NCBI RefSeq assembly: GCF_009862125.1
Contig: NZ_WWHX01000901.1
Location: 39,834 to 103,833 of the forward strand
Length of the DNA: 64,000 nucleotides
DNA from: Streptomyces sp. SID5910
GTDB taxonomy: Bacteria > Actinomycetota > Actinomycetes > Streptomycetales > Streptomycetaceae
Direction of reading: 5' to 3'
Within the stretch, counting starts at the first letter, position 1. Each line of letters begins with the position of its first letter. Shown here piece after piece: positions 50,979-58,944 of this stretch. Position numbers and translations under genes: made by a program. A model generated the notes under the pieces. That model did no database searches. It had not been told where the DNA came from and saw only the letters and a list, made by a program, of their open reading frames with translations.

Positions 50979-51373
50979 TGGCGGGCCTCCGTGGCGGTGT
51001 CGAGGCCCAGCTCGGCCGGCGCGGTCGGCTCGTCCACGGCGAGCACGCCGGTACGGGCGTCGTACGACCGCGGGACCGACCAGTCGGCGAGGGGGAAAGC
51101 CCGCTGCACCAGGCCGTAGGCGGCGCGGTGCGCGTCGAGTCCGGCGGCCACGGGGCGGCCGGCGGCGTCGTCGAGGACGACCCACGTGCGGCGGCGGTCG
51201 TCGCGGGTGACCGGGACGGTGCGGACGCGGGTGGTTCCGGGGGCGATCTTGTCGAGCTGGGAGGCCATGATGCGGACGAACTGAGCGCGGGTGTTGATGC
51301 GCTGGCGGGCGGTGCGGGCGCCCTTGACGGCCTGGGCGGTGCGGGCGGTGCGGGTACGCTGGTCGGTGTTCAC
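50975..51373 (-). CDS. hypothetical phage protein
   Basis: A 132-residue protein. A basic N-terminus (RTRTARTAQAVKGARTARQRINTRAQFVRIM) is followed by a beta-rich domain (RRTWVVLDDAAGRPVAAGLDAHRAAYG). May bind nucleic acid. Function unknown. Confidence 0.65.
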   Translation of the reverse strand: MNTDQRTRTARTAQAVKGARTARQRINTRAQFVRIMASQLDKIAPGTTRVRTVPVTRDDRRRTWVVLDDAAGRPVAAGLDAHRAAYGLVQRAFPLADWSVPRSYDARTGVLAVDEPTAPAELGLDTATEARQ

Positions 51374-51399
51374 GATCGGTTCCCTTCGGGGGTCGGTTT

Positions 51400-51435
51400 C
51401 GAGGGGCTGCCTGGGTGCATCCGGGCGGCCCCTCG
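51400..51435 (-). terminator. terminator after the Cro-like gene pair
   Basis: CGAGGGGC / GCCCCTCG with an inner partial pairing GCCTGGG / CCGGGC, just past the stop at 51442. It could limit early transcription when the antiterminating state is off. Confidence 0.65.
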
Positions 51436-51441
51436 CGCGTT

Positions 51442-51660
51442 TCAGGCGGCGGCGCGGTGGGGGATGGTGCGGGCGGTGCGGTCGGCGCGTATGCGCTGCT
51501 CCAGCTCGGCGAGCGAGGGCCCGCCGGGGCGGTGGCAGGCGCGGGCGGCGGCGGCGACGGTCATGCGGTCCATGTCGTCCATGCCGCGCCGCCAGATCCG
51601 GGCGGCTTCGCGGATGGCGGTGGCGCGGGTGCGGGCCGTGCCGAGGCTGTGCGTGGTCAT
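51442..51660 (-). CDS. small basic phage protein
   Basis: A 72-residue protein (RTRATAIREAARIWRRGMDDMDRMTVAAAARACHRPG), helical and basic, possibly DNA-binding. ATGA overlap with the Cro-like gene. Confidence 0.62.
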   Translation of the reverse strand: MTTHSLGTARTRATAIREAARIWRRGMDDMDRMTVAAAARACHRPGGPSLAELEQRIRADRTARTIPHRAAA

Positions 51661-51890
51661 GCGTCGGCCGGGGCCGTGGACGGCGTGGCCGGGGTCGAGA
51701 AGAGCGCGGCGGGGGTGACGCCGTAGGACCGCTCGATGTCGGCGAGGGCGGGCCCGCTGGGCGTTCCGCGGCCCTGTGTCCAGCGGATCACGGTGTTGTA
51801 CGGGGCGCCGATCTCGCGGGCGATGTCGGCGACGGTGTTGTGGCCCTTGGCGGCGGCTGCACTGCGCAGCGGGCGGGGGTCGAAGTGCAC
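51657..51890 (-). CDS. Cro-like XRE regulator
   Basis: A 77-residue HTH protein (VADIAREIGAPYNTVIRWTQGRGTPSGPALADIERSYGV) divergent from the repressor gene and separated from it by the operator region. Its position and size fit a Cro-type switch regulator controlling leftward early genes. GTG start at 51890. Confidence 0.78.
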   Translation of the reverse strand: MHFDPRPLRSAAAAKGHNTVADIAREIGAPYNTVIRWTQGRGTPSGPALADIERSYGVTPAALFSTPATPSTAPADA

Positions 51891-51909
51891 GGGACGTACC
51901 TCGTTCGAT

Positions 51910-51966
51910 CACTCATGAGCGCGTATCGCTCATGAGTGAAACGTAGCACGGTTCCACTCACGCGTG
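51910..51966. promoter_or_regulatory. immunity operator region with three sites
   Basis: CACTCATGAG (51910-51919), its inverted copy CTCATGAGTG (51929-51938) and CACTCACGCGTG (51955-51966) flank a leftward promoter with TTCACG and TACGTT 17 bases apart. The block CCACTCACGCGTGAA and the block GTGAAACGTAGCACG are exact copies of those at the HNH-ssb promoter. The divergent region 51891-52168 has no gene. Confidence 0.75.
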
Positions 51967-52156
51967 AATCATTTGTGATGGTCCTATGGTGTGACCAGTG
52001 AGTAACTTGTGATGCACGTGCTACGGGTTGTGATCAAGCGGTGGAGATTCGAGCATTTGAGCGATAGTCTGCGGTTCCGGATGCCACAGGACACGGGGGG
52101 ACGCATGAACGTGCCCGGAAGTTGTGCAACGCACACCACAAACCGCGCGTGCGCGA

Positions 52157-52162
52157 TAGATT
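52157..52162 (+). promoter_or_regulatory. -10 box of the leaderless repressor promoter
   Basis: TAGATT ends 6 bases before the repressor ATG at 52169. No Shine-Dalgarno precedes that ATG, so the mRNA is probably leaderless, as for several phage repressors. Confidence 0.6.
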
Positions 52163-52168
52163 GCGCGT

Positions 52169-52585
52169 ATGACAAACGGCTCGCAACCGGAACCCGCCCT
52201 CGACGCCCGATTCGTCGAATGGCTCAGATGGGCGCTCACACGCCACGGATACGACCTTGACGAACGTGGCATCCAACGCAGGATCGCTGACGACTCCGGC
52301 CTCCCACCCGCCACAGTCTCAAGACTGCTGCGCGACTACAGCCAACCCGACGTAGCCACCTGCCACGTGCTCGGGCTGCTCCTCAACATCCGCGTCTTGC
52401 CCATCCTCGTACGCGCCGGCCACCTGCCACCCGAGGTACTCGACGCAGAACCCCCGCCCACAGAGCCCACCACCGAAGACCAGGCGCTCACGGTCCTCGG
52501 CGTCACCGACCCAGACGACCGCGCCGCCGTACGCGCCATGATCACCGCCCTCACCGCCAAGAACCGCCGGGAGGGAACCAACTAG
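52169..52585 (+). CDS. prophage immunity repressor (XRE-like)
   Basis: A 138-residue protein. Residues 15-75 form an HTH (EWLRWALTRHGYDLDERGIQRRIADDSGLPPATVSRLLRD). It is the only rightward regulator beside the operators, followed by a membrane protein and the integrase. It probably represses the leftward early promoters and keeps lysogeny. No protease (LexA-type) domain is present. Confidence 0.8.
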   Translation: MTNGSQPEPALDARFVEWLRWALTRHGYDLDERGIQRRIADDSGLPPATVSRLLRDYSQPDVATCHVLGLLLNIRVLPILVRAGHLPPEVLDAEPPPTEPTTEDQALTVLGVTDPDDRAAVRAMITALTAKNRREGTN

Positions 52586-52599
52586 GAAGGCCCGCTCCA

Positions 52600-52947
52600 G
52601 TGACCACCCGCACCGACGTCTACCTCACCGCCGTCTTCGCTGCGGCCATCCTCGTAATCGGACTCACCATCCTCGTGACGGGAGTGTTCACGACGAACGA
52701 GGTAGGCGCCGTAATCACCGCGGGCACCGCACTCACCACGGTCGGCGCCCTCGCAACGGTCGCCACGGGCTACCGCGCCGCCCGCCACTACGCCACCCAC
52801 AAGACCAACCGCGCCACCATCGCCGCCCTCGCCCACGCGATCGCCGCCCACGACGCGGCCCTCGACGCACAACCGCCGGAAGCCTCAACGGTTGTGTCGT
52901 TCGGCGGGGCACAGGCACGGCGCCAGCCCCGGGAGTCCACTCCGTGA
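52600..52947 (+). CDS. two-pass membrane protein of the immunity operon
   Basis: A 115-residue protein with two membrane segments (residues 8-29 and 36-57) and a cytoplasmic helical tail. Encoded between repressor and integrase; in lysogens such proteins often block superinfection, here an inference. Its stop overlaps the integrase GTG (GTGA). Confidence 0.65.
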   Translation: MTTRTDVYLTAVFAAAILVIGLTILVTGVFTTNEVGAVITAGTALTTVGALATVATGYRAARHYATHKTNRATIAALAHAIAAHDAALDAQPPEASTVVSFGGAQARRQPRESTP

Positions 52948-54593
52948 AACGAACGCTCAACCCGCCGAAGGGCTCACGCCTGGGACCCGCGCGTGAGCCC
53001 TTCGTGGCGTACATCCGCGTCTCGACCTACTACGAGGAGAAGATCAGCCCCGAGATCCAACGCAGTGCGATCAAGGCGTGGGCCGACCGCAGCAACGCCG
53101 AGATCGTCGACTACATCGAGGACCTCGACGTATCCGGCCGAAAGATGAAACGCAAGATCGCCGACGCGCTGAAGATGGTCGAGGACCGCACCGCGCGCGG
53201 CATCGCCGTATGGCGATACAGCCGCTTCGGCCGTTCCCGCCACGGCAACGCGGTCAACCTCGCCCGCCTCGAAGCGCTCGGAGGCCGCCTCGCATCCGCC
53301 ACCGAAGCAGCCGACACCCGCACCGCGTTCGGCAAGCTGCAAATGGGCATGGCGTTCAAATTCGCTGAGTACGAAAGCGACAGGATCGGCGAGCAGTGGG
53401 CCGAGACACGCGAACACCGGCGCGTGGCCGGCTTGCCCGCCACCGGCGGGAAGCGATGGGGGTACATCTGGCACCGACGACAGTTCGACGAAGACGCCGG
53501 CATCATTCACCGCGAGTGGTACGAGCCCAACGACATCGGCCGCATCGTCACCAAGCAGTACGAGCGGATAGCCGACGGGGGGTCCATGGCCGCAGCCACA
53601 CAGTGGCTCGGCAGCAACGGCTACGTCGGCATGCGCGGCAAGCCCTGGCTGCAATCCGGTCTCAGCCGCTATCTCGACAGCGGATGGGCCGCCGGATGGA
53701 TCCGCTACCATCCCGACGACTGCGACTGCCCGCCCAAGGACCCCGACTCGACGTTCTCGCGCGGCGAGAAGTGCCCCAACCGGATCTGGATACCCGGCGC
53801 CCACGAGGCGATTGTGCCGGAAGATGTCTGGGCGGAATACAAGAAGCGGCGCGAGGAGGCCCGCAAGAGGCCAGCGAGCTACCGCAAGCCGGCGTATCCG
53901 CTCTCCGGACTCATGCGCTGCGCGCGTTGCGGCGGCACCGCATCAGCCGCGAGCAGCGCCACCTACGGCGCCGGCAAGAAACGCATCCTGAAACCGGGCT
54001 ACGCATTCAGGTGCACCCGGGCACGAGACAACGCCACATGCGACGGCGTGTACATCATCCGCACCGTCGCCGAGGCCGCCCTACTCAAGCGCCTCGCCGA
54101 GTGGACGGCCGAAATCGAAGCCGAGGCCGCCACCATCCCGCAGCAGCCCGAGGAGGCCACCAACCCGCGCGAGCGGCTCAGCGCAGCACGAGAGCGACTC
54201 CGCGCCCAGCTCACCGAGATACAGCGCCAACTCGACCGGCAGACCGACCTACTCGCCCGGGAGATCATCCCCGAGGACTCCTACAAGCGGGAGCGTGACC
54301 GGCTCACTGCGGACCAGGTGAGCGTCACCGCTGAGCTGGCCCAGCTCGACGAGCGCTCTGAGGAGGACGAAGCGCGGCCGGTTGACTTCCTGCCTGTCAT
54401 GCGTGGCCTGATCGAGCGGTGGGACGTGACGCCCGTCGACACGATCCGGTCGCTGCTCCGATCGATGCTGCGGGGGGTGTGGGCGTACCCGAAATCCATC
54501 GCGCCGGACGGGACCGAGGTACCCGTGTACGCCGTTCCGGTCGCCATCTGGGAGCCCGTACCCGAGCCACTCGGACCGCGCGCCAACGCGTAA
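52944..54593 (+). CDS. int: large serine integrase
   Basis: A 549-residue large serine recombinase. The catalytic Ser27 sits in YIRVST; DGDxS-like and RYSRFGRS segments follow in the resolvase domain. The recombinase domain leads to a zinc ribbon (MRCARCGG ... FRCTRARDNATCDG) near residues 325-365 and a long coiled coil (RERLSAARERLRAQLTEIQRQLDRQT). It integrates phage DNA without host factors at a CT dinucleotide in acsA. It ends 41 bases from attR. Confidence 0.95.
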   Translation: MKRTLNPPKGSRLGPAREPFVAYIRVSTYYEEKISPEIQRSAIKAWADRSNAEIVDYIEDLDVSGRKMKRKIADALKMVEDRTARGIAVWRYSRFGRSRHGNAVNLARLEALGGRLASATEAADTRTAFGKLQMGMAFKFAEYESDRIGEQWAETREHRRVAGLPATGGKRWGYIWHRRQFDEDAGIIHREWYEPNDIGRIVTKQYERIADGGSMAAATQWLGSNGYVGMRGKPWLQSGLSRYLDSGWAAGWIRYHPDDCDCPPKDPDSTFSRGEKCPNRIWIPGAHEAIVPEDVWAEYKKRREEARKRPASYRKPAYPLSGLMRCARCGGTASAASSATYGAGKKRILKPGYAFRCTRARDNATCDGVYIIRTVAEAALLKRLAEWTAEIEAEAATIPQQPEEATNPRERLSAARERLRAQLTEIQRQLDRQTDLLAREIIPEDSYKRERDRLTADQVSVTAELAQLDERSEEDEARPVDFLPVMRGLIERWDVTPVDTIRSLLRSMLRGVWAYPKSIAPDGTEVPVYAVPVAIWEPVPEPLGPRANA

Positions 54594-54662
54594 CCGCAGG
54601 TCAACGAACGCGAGTCCTTCCCTCTCCTGCCTGAGGAGGTTGGCCAAGGAGTCGTTGCTCAC
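54249..54662 (-). pseudogene. stranded 5' fragment of acsA reading into the prophage
   Basis: GTG at 54662 with AAGGGAG upstream starts MSNDSLANLL, the native acsA N-terminus. Only the first 9 to 10 codons are host; after the crossover at 54634-54635 the frame runs 127 codons through attP arm and antisense of int. It is a by-product of integration and would be repaired by excision, when [15 protein letters not shown] is rebuilt. Confidence 0.85.
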
Positions 54663-54665
54663 GAC
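54604..54665. other. attR
   Basis: The crossover dinucleotide is at 54634-54635 (CT on the minus strand). Bases 54604-54633 are the phage arm, inverted repeat of 13663-13692 (25 of 30). Bases 54636-54665 are native acsA start sequence. Confidence 0.85.
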
Positions 54666-54737
54666 ATCTCCCTTTCTCAGGGTTGTCCGTTGTGTCCCAG
54701 GCCACACCTCATCAGACCCGAGGGGACGATGACAAGG

Positions 54738-54780
54738 GTCGACGGACAATTGGTTTAGACCTGTCAGGCCGTCCGTCGAC
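54738..54780. promoter_or_regulatory. native acsA upstream region: dre-like box inside an inverted repeat
   Basis: ATTGGTTTAGACCTGT (54749-54764) matches the DasR consensus at 12 of 16 positions and shares TGGTTTAGACC with 13716-13726. It is framed by a perfect 10-base inverted repeat GTCGACGGAC / GTCCGTCGAC (54738-54747 and 54771-54780). It lies 87 bases before the stranded acsA start and would regain control of acsA on excision. 54781-54879 shows no gene. Confidence 0.5.
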
Positions 54781-54879
54781 TCCGTGGCCAGTGGTCATCC
54801 GTACCCACGGGCGCCGACGGCGCGAGGTTCAGCGTGTGTAACGCCTCTCACACTCCGCGCGCGTCGGCTCTCGTACGGC

Positions 54880-57315
54880 TCAGGCGGTCAGGTCGGTCTC
54901 CCGCACCAGCTCGAACCGCCCGGCCCCGTCCGCCTCGGTGAGCAGATACGCCTGGGCCTCGCCCACGTGGAAGTACATGCCGTGCAGCTCCAGCTCCCCG
55001 GCGGCCAGTGCCCGGGACACCGAGTCGTGGGCGCGCAGGTGCTCCAGCTGCTGGACGACGTTGGCCAGGCAGAGCTGCTCGGCCGCGTCGACGGGCCGCC
55101 GTCCCGCCAGCCGGATCCAGGAGTCCTCGTCCTCGGACACGCGCCGCAGGCTAGGCGCGCCGTGCCGCAGCCACCGCTTGAGCGGCGTCCGCGCGCCCCC
55201 GGTCTCGGTGCCGAGCAGCGCCTGCATGGCACCGCACCCCGAGTGGCCGCACACCGTGAGGGACCGCACCTTCAGCACGTCCACCGCGTACTCGATCGCG
55301 GCGGCGACCGAGTCGTCCCCGCTCTCCTCGCCAGGCAGCGGCACCAGGTTGCCCACGTTGCGCACGACGAAGAGGTCGCCGGGGCCGCTGGAGGTGATCA
55401 TCGACGTGACCAGCCGGGAGTCGGCGCAGGCGAGGAACAGCTGGGAGGGCTGCTGTCCCTCGCGTGCCAGCCGGGCCAGCTCGCCGCGCACCAGCGGGGC
55501 GGTGTTGCGGTGGAACGCGTCGATGCCGCGCGCCAGTTCGCGTCCGCTGGACCCACCGGGCCCGTCGGGCCCGTCGGTCCTGCCGGTTCCGCCGGCTCTG
55601 TCGGGGACCTCCGTCTCGCCAGTCCCGTCGGCCGTGCCGGGGTCCTGGGGGCCGGGCCGCCGGCCGTCGCCGAGCGGGCGCACGGGTACGGTCCGGGGGC
55701 GTTCGCACTGGTGGTTTCGCCAGGGGGTCCAGGGGCGGCAGCGGCAGCCGTCCGTGTCGGCCGGCTCGGAGATGCGGAGCCCGGGACGACGGCCGGTGAT
55801 CTCGACGGAGCCGCCCTGCGAGGTGTGCGTCCTCTGCCAGTCGTGCAGCGTCTCGTACGCCGCGTGGTCCATGAACGACCCGTCCAGCTCCACGACGGTA
55901 TCGGCACCGTGAGGCACCTGGTGCAGGACTCGGCTGAGTCTGGGCACCGCCAGGAACGTCAACTGGCCTCTGACATGTACGTGGTGGACTCCTTCCGTGT
56001 CGACGTGTGTGATGCGGGTGCGGGTCAGCCGGTGCAGGGCGACACCGACGGCGACGGCGATGCCCAGTGCGACGCCCTCCAGGACGCCGAGGAACACGAC
56101 GCCGCAGGTGGTGACCGCGTAGACCAGGACCTCACGGTGGCGGGTCACCGTGCGGATGTGGTTGAGGGACACCATCTTGAGGCCGACGGCCATGACCAGG
56201 GCGGCGAGTGAGGCGAGCGGGATGAGCTCCAGGGCCGGGACCATCAGCAGTGCGGCGATCACTACGAGAACGCCGTGCAGCATCGTGGAGTTCCGGCTGA
56301 CGGCGCCCGCTTGCACATTCGCGGAACTGCGCACGGCCACACCGGCGATGGGCAGGCCCCCGAGCGCGCCGGAGACGACGTTGGCGGCGCCCTGGCCGAG
56401 CAGTTCGCGGTCCAGGTCGGAGCGTTCGACGCGGGCGGCCGGGCCCGGCCGGGCGGCGGTGAGCTTGTCGACGGCGACCGCGCCGAGCAGGGACTGCACG
56501 CTGCACACGAGCGTGGTGGTGAGGACGGCGGCGACGAGGCCGAGCACCGGACCGTCAGGCAGTGCGGCCAGCGCGTGGCTGCTCCAGGAGGGCAGGTCGA
56601 CCTTGGGCAGCTGGAGGCCGGTGAGGGCGGCGACCGCGGTGGCACCGGCGACGGCGACCAGGGCGGCGGGCACTTTGCCCAGGAGCTGTCCGGCCCGGCC
56701 GGGGAGGCGGGGCCAGAGCAGCAGCACGCTCAGGGTCAGCACGCTCACCGCCAGGTCGGCGGGCTGCACGTTCGCCAACTGGGCGGGCAGGGCGCGCAGG
56801 TTGTCGGGGACCGCGCTCTGCGGGGTGCCGCCGAGGACGATGTGGAGCTGGGCGACGGCGATGGTGACGCCGATGCCGGCGAGCATGCCGTGGACGATGG
56901 CGGGGCTGACGGCGAGGGCGGTGCGTGCCACGCGCAGGCAGCCCAGGCCCAGTTGGGCGAGCCCGGCGAAGACGGTGATGGCACAGGTCGTTCGCCAGCC
57001 GTAGCGCTGGATGAGGTCGGCGGTGACCACGGTGAGTCCGGCCGCGGGGCCGCTGACCTGGAGCGGGCAGCCGCCGATCCGGCCGGCGACGATCCCGCCC
57101 ACGGCGGCGGCGACGAGGCCGGCCTGGAGGGGGGCGCCGGTGGCGAGCGCGATGCCCAGGGACAGGGGGAGGGCGATCAGGAAGACCGCGATCGATGCCG
57201 AGACGTCGGCGCCCGCGATGCGGAATCGCCGGGGGCGTCCGGGCGGTGGGCTGTGGGGTGGATGGACGTGCTTGGTCCGGGCCGAATCGGCGCGGGCGGG
57301 GACGCAGGCTGACAT
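54880..57315 (-). CDS. SulP transporter fused to beta-carbonic anhydrase
   Basis: An 811-residue fusion. Residues 30-415 are a SulP/SLC26 transporter with about 12 membrane segments, then a STAS domain (HVRGQLTFLAVPRLSRVLHQV, VVELDGSFMDHAAYETL) and a low-complexity linker. From about residue 590 a beta-carbonic anhydrase follows, with zinc motifs CADSR and GHSGCGAM. It probably imports bicarbonate and interconverts it with CO2. GGAGGAG precedes the ATG at 57315. The open frame upstream to 58194 is an antisense shadow. Confidence 0.92.
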   Translation of the reverse strand: MSACVPARADSARTKHVHPPHSPPPGRPRRFRIAGADVSASIAVFLIALPLSLGIALATGAPLQAGLVAAAVGGIVAGRIGGCPLQVSGPAAGLTVVTADLIQRYGWRTTCAITVFAGLAQLGLGCLRVARTALAVSPAIVHGMLAGIGVTIAVAQLHIVLGGTPQSAVPDNLRALPAQLANVQPADLAVSVLTLSVLLLWPRLPGRAGQLLGKVPAALVAVAGATAVAALTGLQLPKVDLPSWSSHALAALPDGPVLGLVAAVLTTTLVCSVQSLLGAVAVDKLTAARPGPAARVERSDLDRELLGQGAANVVSGALGGLPIAGVAVRSSANVQAGAVSRNSTMLHGVLVVIAALLMVPALELIPLASLAALVMAVGLKMVSLNHIRTVTRHREVLVYAVTTCGVVFLGVLEGVALGIAVAVGVALHRLTRTRITHVDTEGVHHVHVRGQLTFLAVPRLSRVLHQVPHGADTVVELDGSFMDHAAYETLHDWQRTHTSQGGSVEITGRRPGLRISEPADTDGCRCRPWTPWRNHQCERPRTVPVRPLGDGRRPGPQDPGTADGTGETEVPDRAGGTGRTDGPDGPGGSSGRELARGIDAFHRNTAPLVRGELARLAREGQQPSQLFLACADSRLVTSMITSSGPGDLFVVRNVGNLVPLPGEESGDDSVAAAIEYAVDVLKVRSLTVCGHSGCGAMQALLGTETGGARTPLKRWLRHGAPSLRRVSEDEDSWIRLAGRRPVDAAEQLCLANVVQQLEHLRAHDSVSRALAAGELELHGMYFHVGEAQAYLLTEADGAGRFELVRETDLTA

Positions 57316-57663
57316 GTTTCCCGTCTCCTCCGGGGCTGCGCGGTCGCGGTCAGGGGGGTCCCCCGCTCGGCGGGGGCGGTGTCGCGGCCGTGGGTCACGG
57401 CGTACAGCGGCGGGACGCCTGAGTGCGGCTTGATTGCGCTCAGTAAACGGATCGTAATTCAGAGTAAAGAAAAGGCATAGGCTTTTCGCGCATATGGAGC
57501 AATGGGCCGCTCTAGCGAGTGAATCGGTCTTTTCATCGGCTTGTCGTATTAATTCCTTCTCGGTCCCGTGCCACCTTGACGGCGCTGACGGCACGTCCCG
57601 GTACAGCACCCGACATCGCCCTCGTCGGCGTTGGCCCGAGAGAAGGAAGAAGGTGGGCGGAAC
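57316..57663. promoter_or_regulatory. divergent promoter region
   Basis: 348 bases between SulP and the deacetylase gene. It is less GC-rich than its surroundings and holds the short palindrome AAAAGGCATAGGCTTTT (near 57470), a plausible operator. No gene seen. Confidence 0.4.
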
Positions 57664-58941
57664 ATGGCCGCCACCCACAGGATCGCCACGCGCGTCGTGA
57701 TCGCCACGGTCTGCGCCGCGTCGCTCGCCGGCTGTGCGCTCGGCACCAGCGGCAACCATTCCGACCAAGGGACGCAAGGCCCGGAGAAGGGAAAAGCGGC
57801 GCCGGCGCCCAAGAACGCGGTACGGCTGATCGGCGACGGCTCGACGGCGTACACCGGAGCACAGCCCCACCTGCCCCGGCCCGAGCGCCTCAAGCCCGGT
57901 CAGAAGCCCCCGCAGTTCGTGGTGTTCTCGTGGGACGGGGCGGGCGAGGACAGCCAGAAGCTGTTCTCCCACTTCCGTGAGGTGGCCAAGGAGAACAACG
58001 CCACCATGACGTACTTCCTGAGCGGCGTGTACATGCTGCCGAAGGAGAAGGCGGACCAGTACCAGCCGCCGCAGCACTCCCCGGGCCGCTCCGACATCGG
58101 CTTCAACGACCAGAAGGGCATCACCGACACCGTCTCCCAGCTGCGGCAGGCGTGGCTGGAGGGCAACGAGGTCGGCACCCACTTCAACGGTCACTTCTGC
58201 GGTGCCGGAGGCGGCGTCGGCGAGTGGTCGGTCGACGAGTGGAAGAGCGAGATCAGCCAGGCCAAGCAGTTCGTGAAGACCTGGAAGACCAACACGGGGC
58301 TGAAGAGCGCCTCACCGCTGCCCTTCGACTACGACAAGGAGCTGATCGGCGCCCGCACCCCGTGCCTGGAGGGCCAGGACAACTTCATGCGGGCCGCGAG
58401 CCAGATGGGCTTCCGCTACGACAGCAGCGGCGTCAACAACCAGGTCTGGCCGAAGAAGAAGTACGGACTGTGGGACCTGTCGATGCAGCTCGTGCCCTTC
58501 CCCGGGCACTCCTTCGAGCAGCTGACCATGGACTACAACTTCATGGTCAACCAGTCCGGCACGGCCACCCAGGGCGACCCCGCCAAGCGCGAGTTCTGGG
58601 GCGACCAGATGCGTGACAGCCTCCTCCAGGGCTTCCAGCGGGCCTACGACGGCAACCGCGCGCCGCTGATCGTCGGCAACCACTTCGAGTCGTGGAACGG
58701 CGGCACCTACATGCGGGCCGTCGAGGAGGTCGTCGAGAAGGTGTGCACCAAGGAGGAGGTGCGCTGCGTCTCCTTCCGGCAGCTCGCGGACTGGCTGGAC
58801 GCCCAGGACCCGAAGACCCTGGAGAAGCTGCGCACCCTGGGGGTCGGTGAGGCTCCCAAGAAGGACTGGGCGTCCTTCCTGTCGGCCGCCCCCGCACCCG
58901 CGCCGAAGGGCGTGCCCGGAGCGCCGGCCGACAAGCGGTAG
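57664..58941 (+). CDS. polysaccharide deacetylase-like lipoprotein
   Basis: A 425-residue lipoprotein: signal peptide and lipobox (ATVCAASLAGC), then an NodB-like barrel. FVVFSWDGAGEDSQ replaces the usual TFDDG, NEVGTHFNGHFCG stands for H-xxx-H, and GARTPCLEGQ for motif 3. Metal ligands are partly altered (W-D-G-A), so activity is uncertain. Cell-surface deacetylation or substrate binding is inferred. GAAGGAAGAAGG precedes the ATG at 57664. Confidence 0.8.
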   Translation: MAATHRIATRVVIATVCAASLAGCALGTSGNHSDQGTQGPEKGKAAPAPKNAVRLIGDGSTAYTGAQPHLPRPERLKPGQKPPQFVVFSWDGAGEDSQKLFSHFREVAKENNATMTYFLSGVYMLPKEKADQYQPPQHSPGRSDIGFNDQKGITDTVSQLRQAWLEGNEVGTHFNGHFCGAGGGVGEWSVDEWKSEISQAKQFVKTWKTNTGLKSASPLPFDYDKELIGARTPCLEGQDNFMRAASQMGFRYDSSGVNNQVWPKKKYGLWDLSMQLVPFPGHSFEQLTMDYNFMVNQSGTATQGDPAKREFWGDQMRDSLLQGFQRAYDGNRAPLIVGNHFESWNGGTYMRAVEEVVEKVCTKEEVRCVSFRQLADWLDAQDPKTLEKLRTLGVGEAPKKDWASFLSAAPAPAPKGVPGAPADKR

Positions 58942-58944
58942 GCG

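Larger units (their letters stand above)
13661..54635. mobile_element. complete integrated prophage, about 41.0 kb
   Basis: Everything between the two crossover dinucleotides (13661-13662 and 54634-54635) is phage. It holds a full set of siphophage-type modules: lysis, tail, tape measure, connectors, HK97-type capsid, portal, terminase, replication, recombination, immunity and a serine integrase beside attR. Excision would give a circle of 40,973 bp. All late genes look intact, so it could be inducible. The only obvious break is a cargo regulator (15481-16348). Confidence 0.93.

Noticed and set aside
54880..58194. Very long minus-strand ORF extending the SulP gene upstream
   Set aside because: The extra part is antisense to the deacetylase gene; a ribosome binding site and family start are at 57315.
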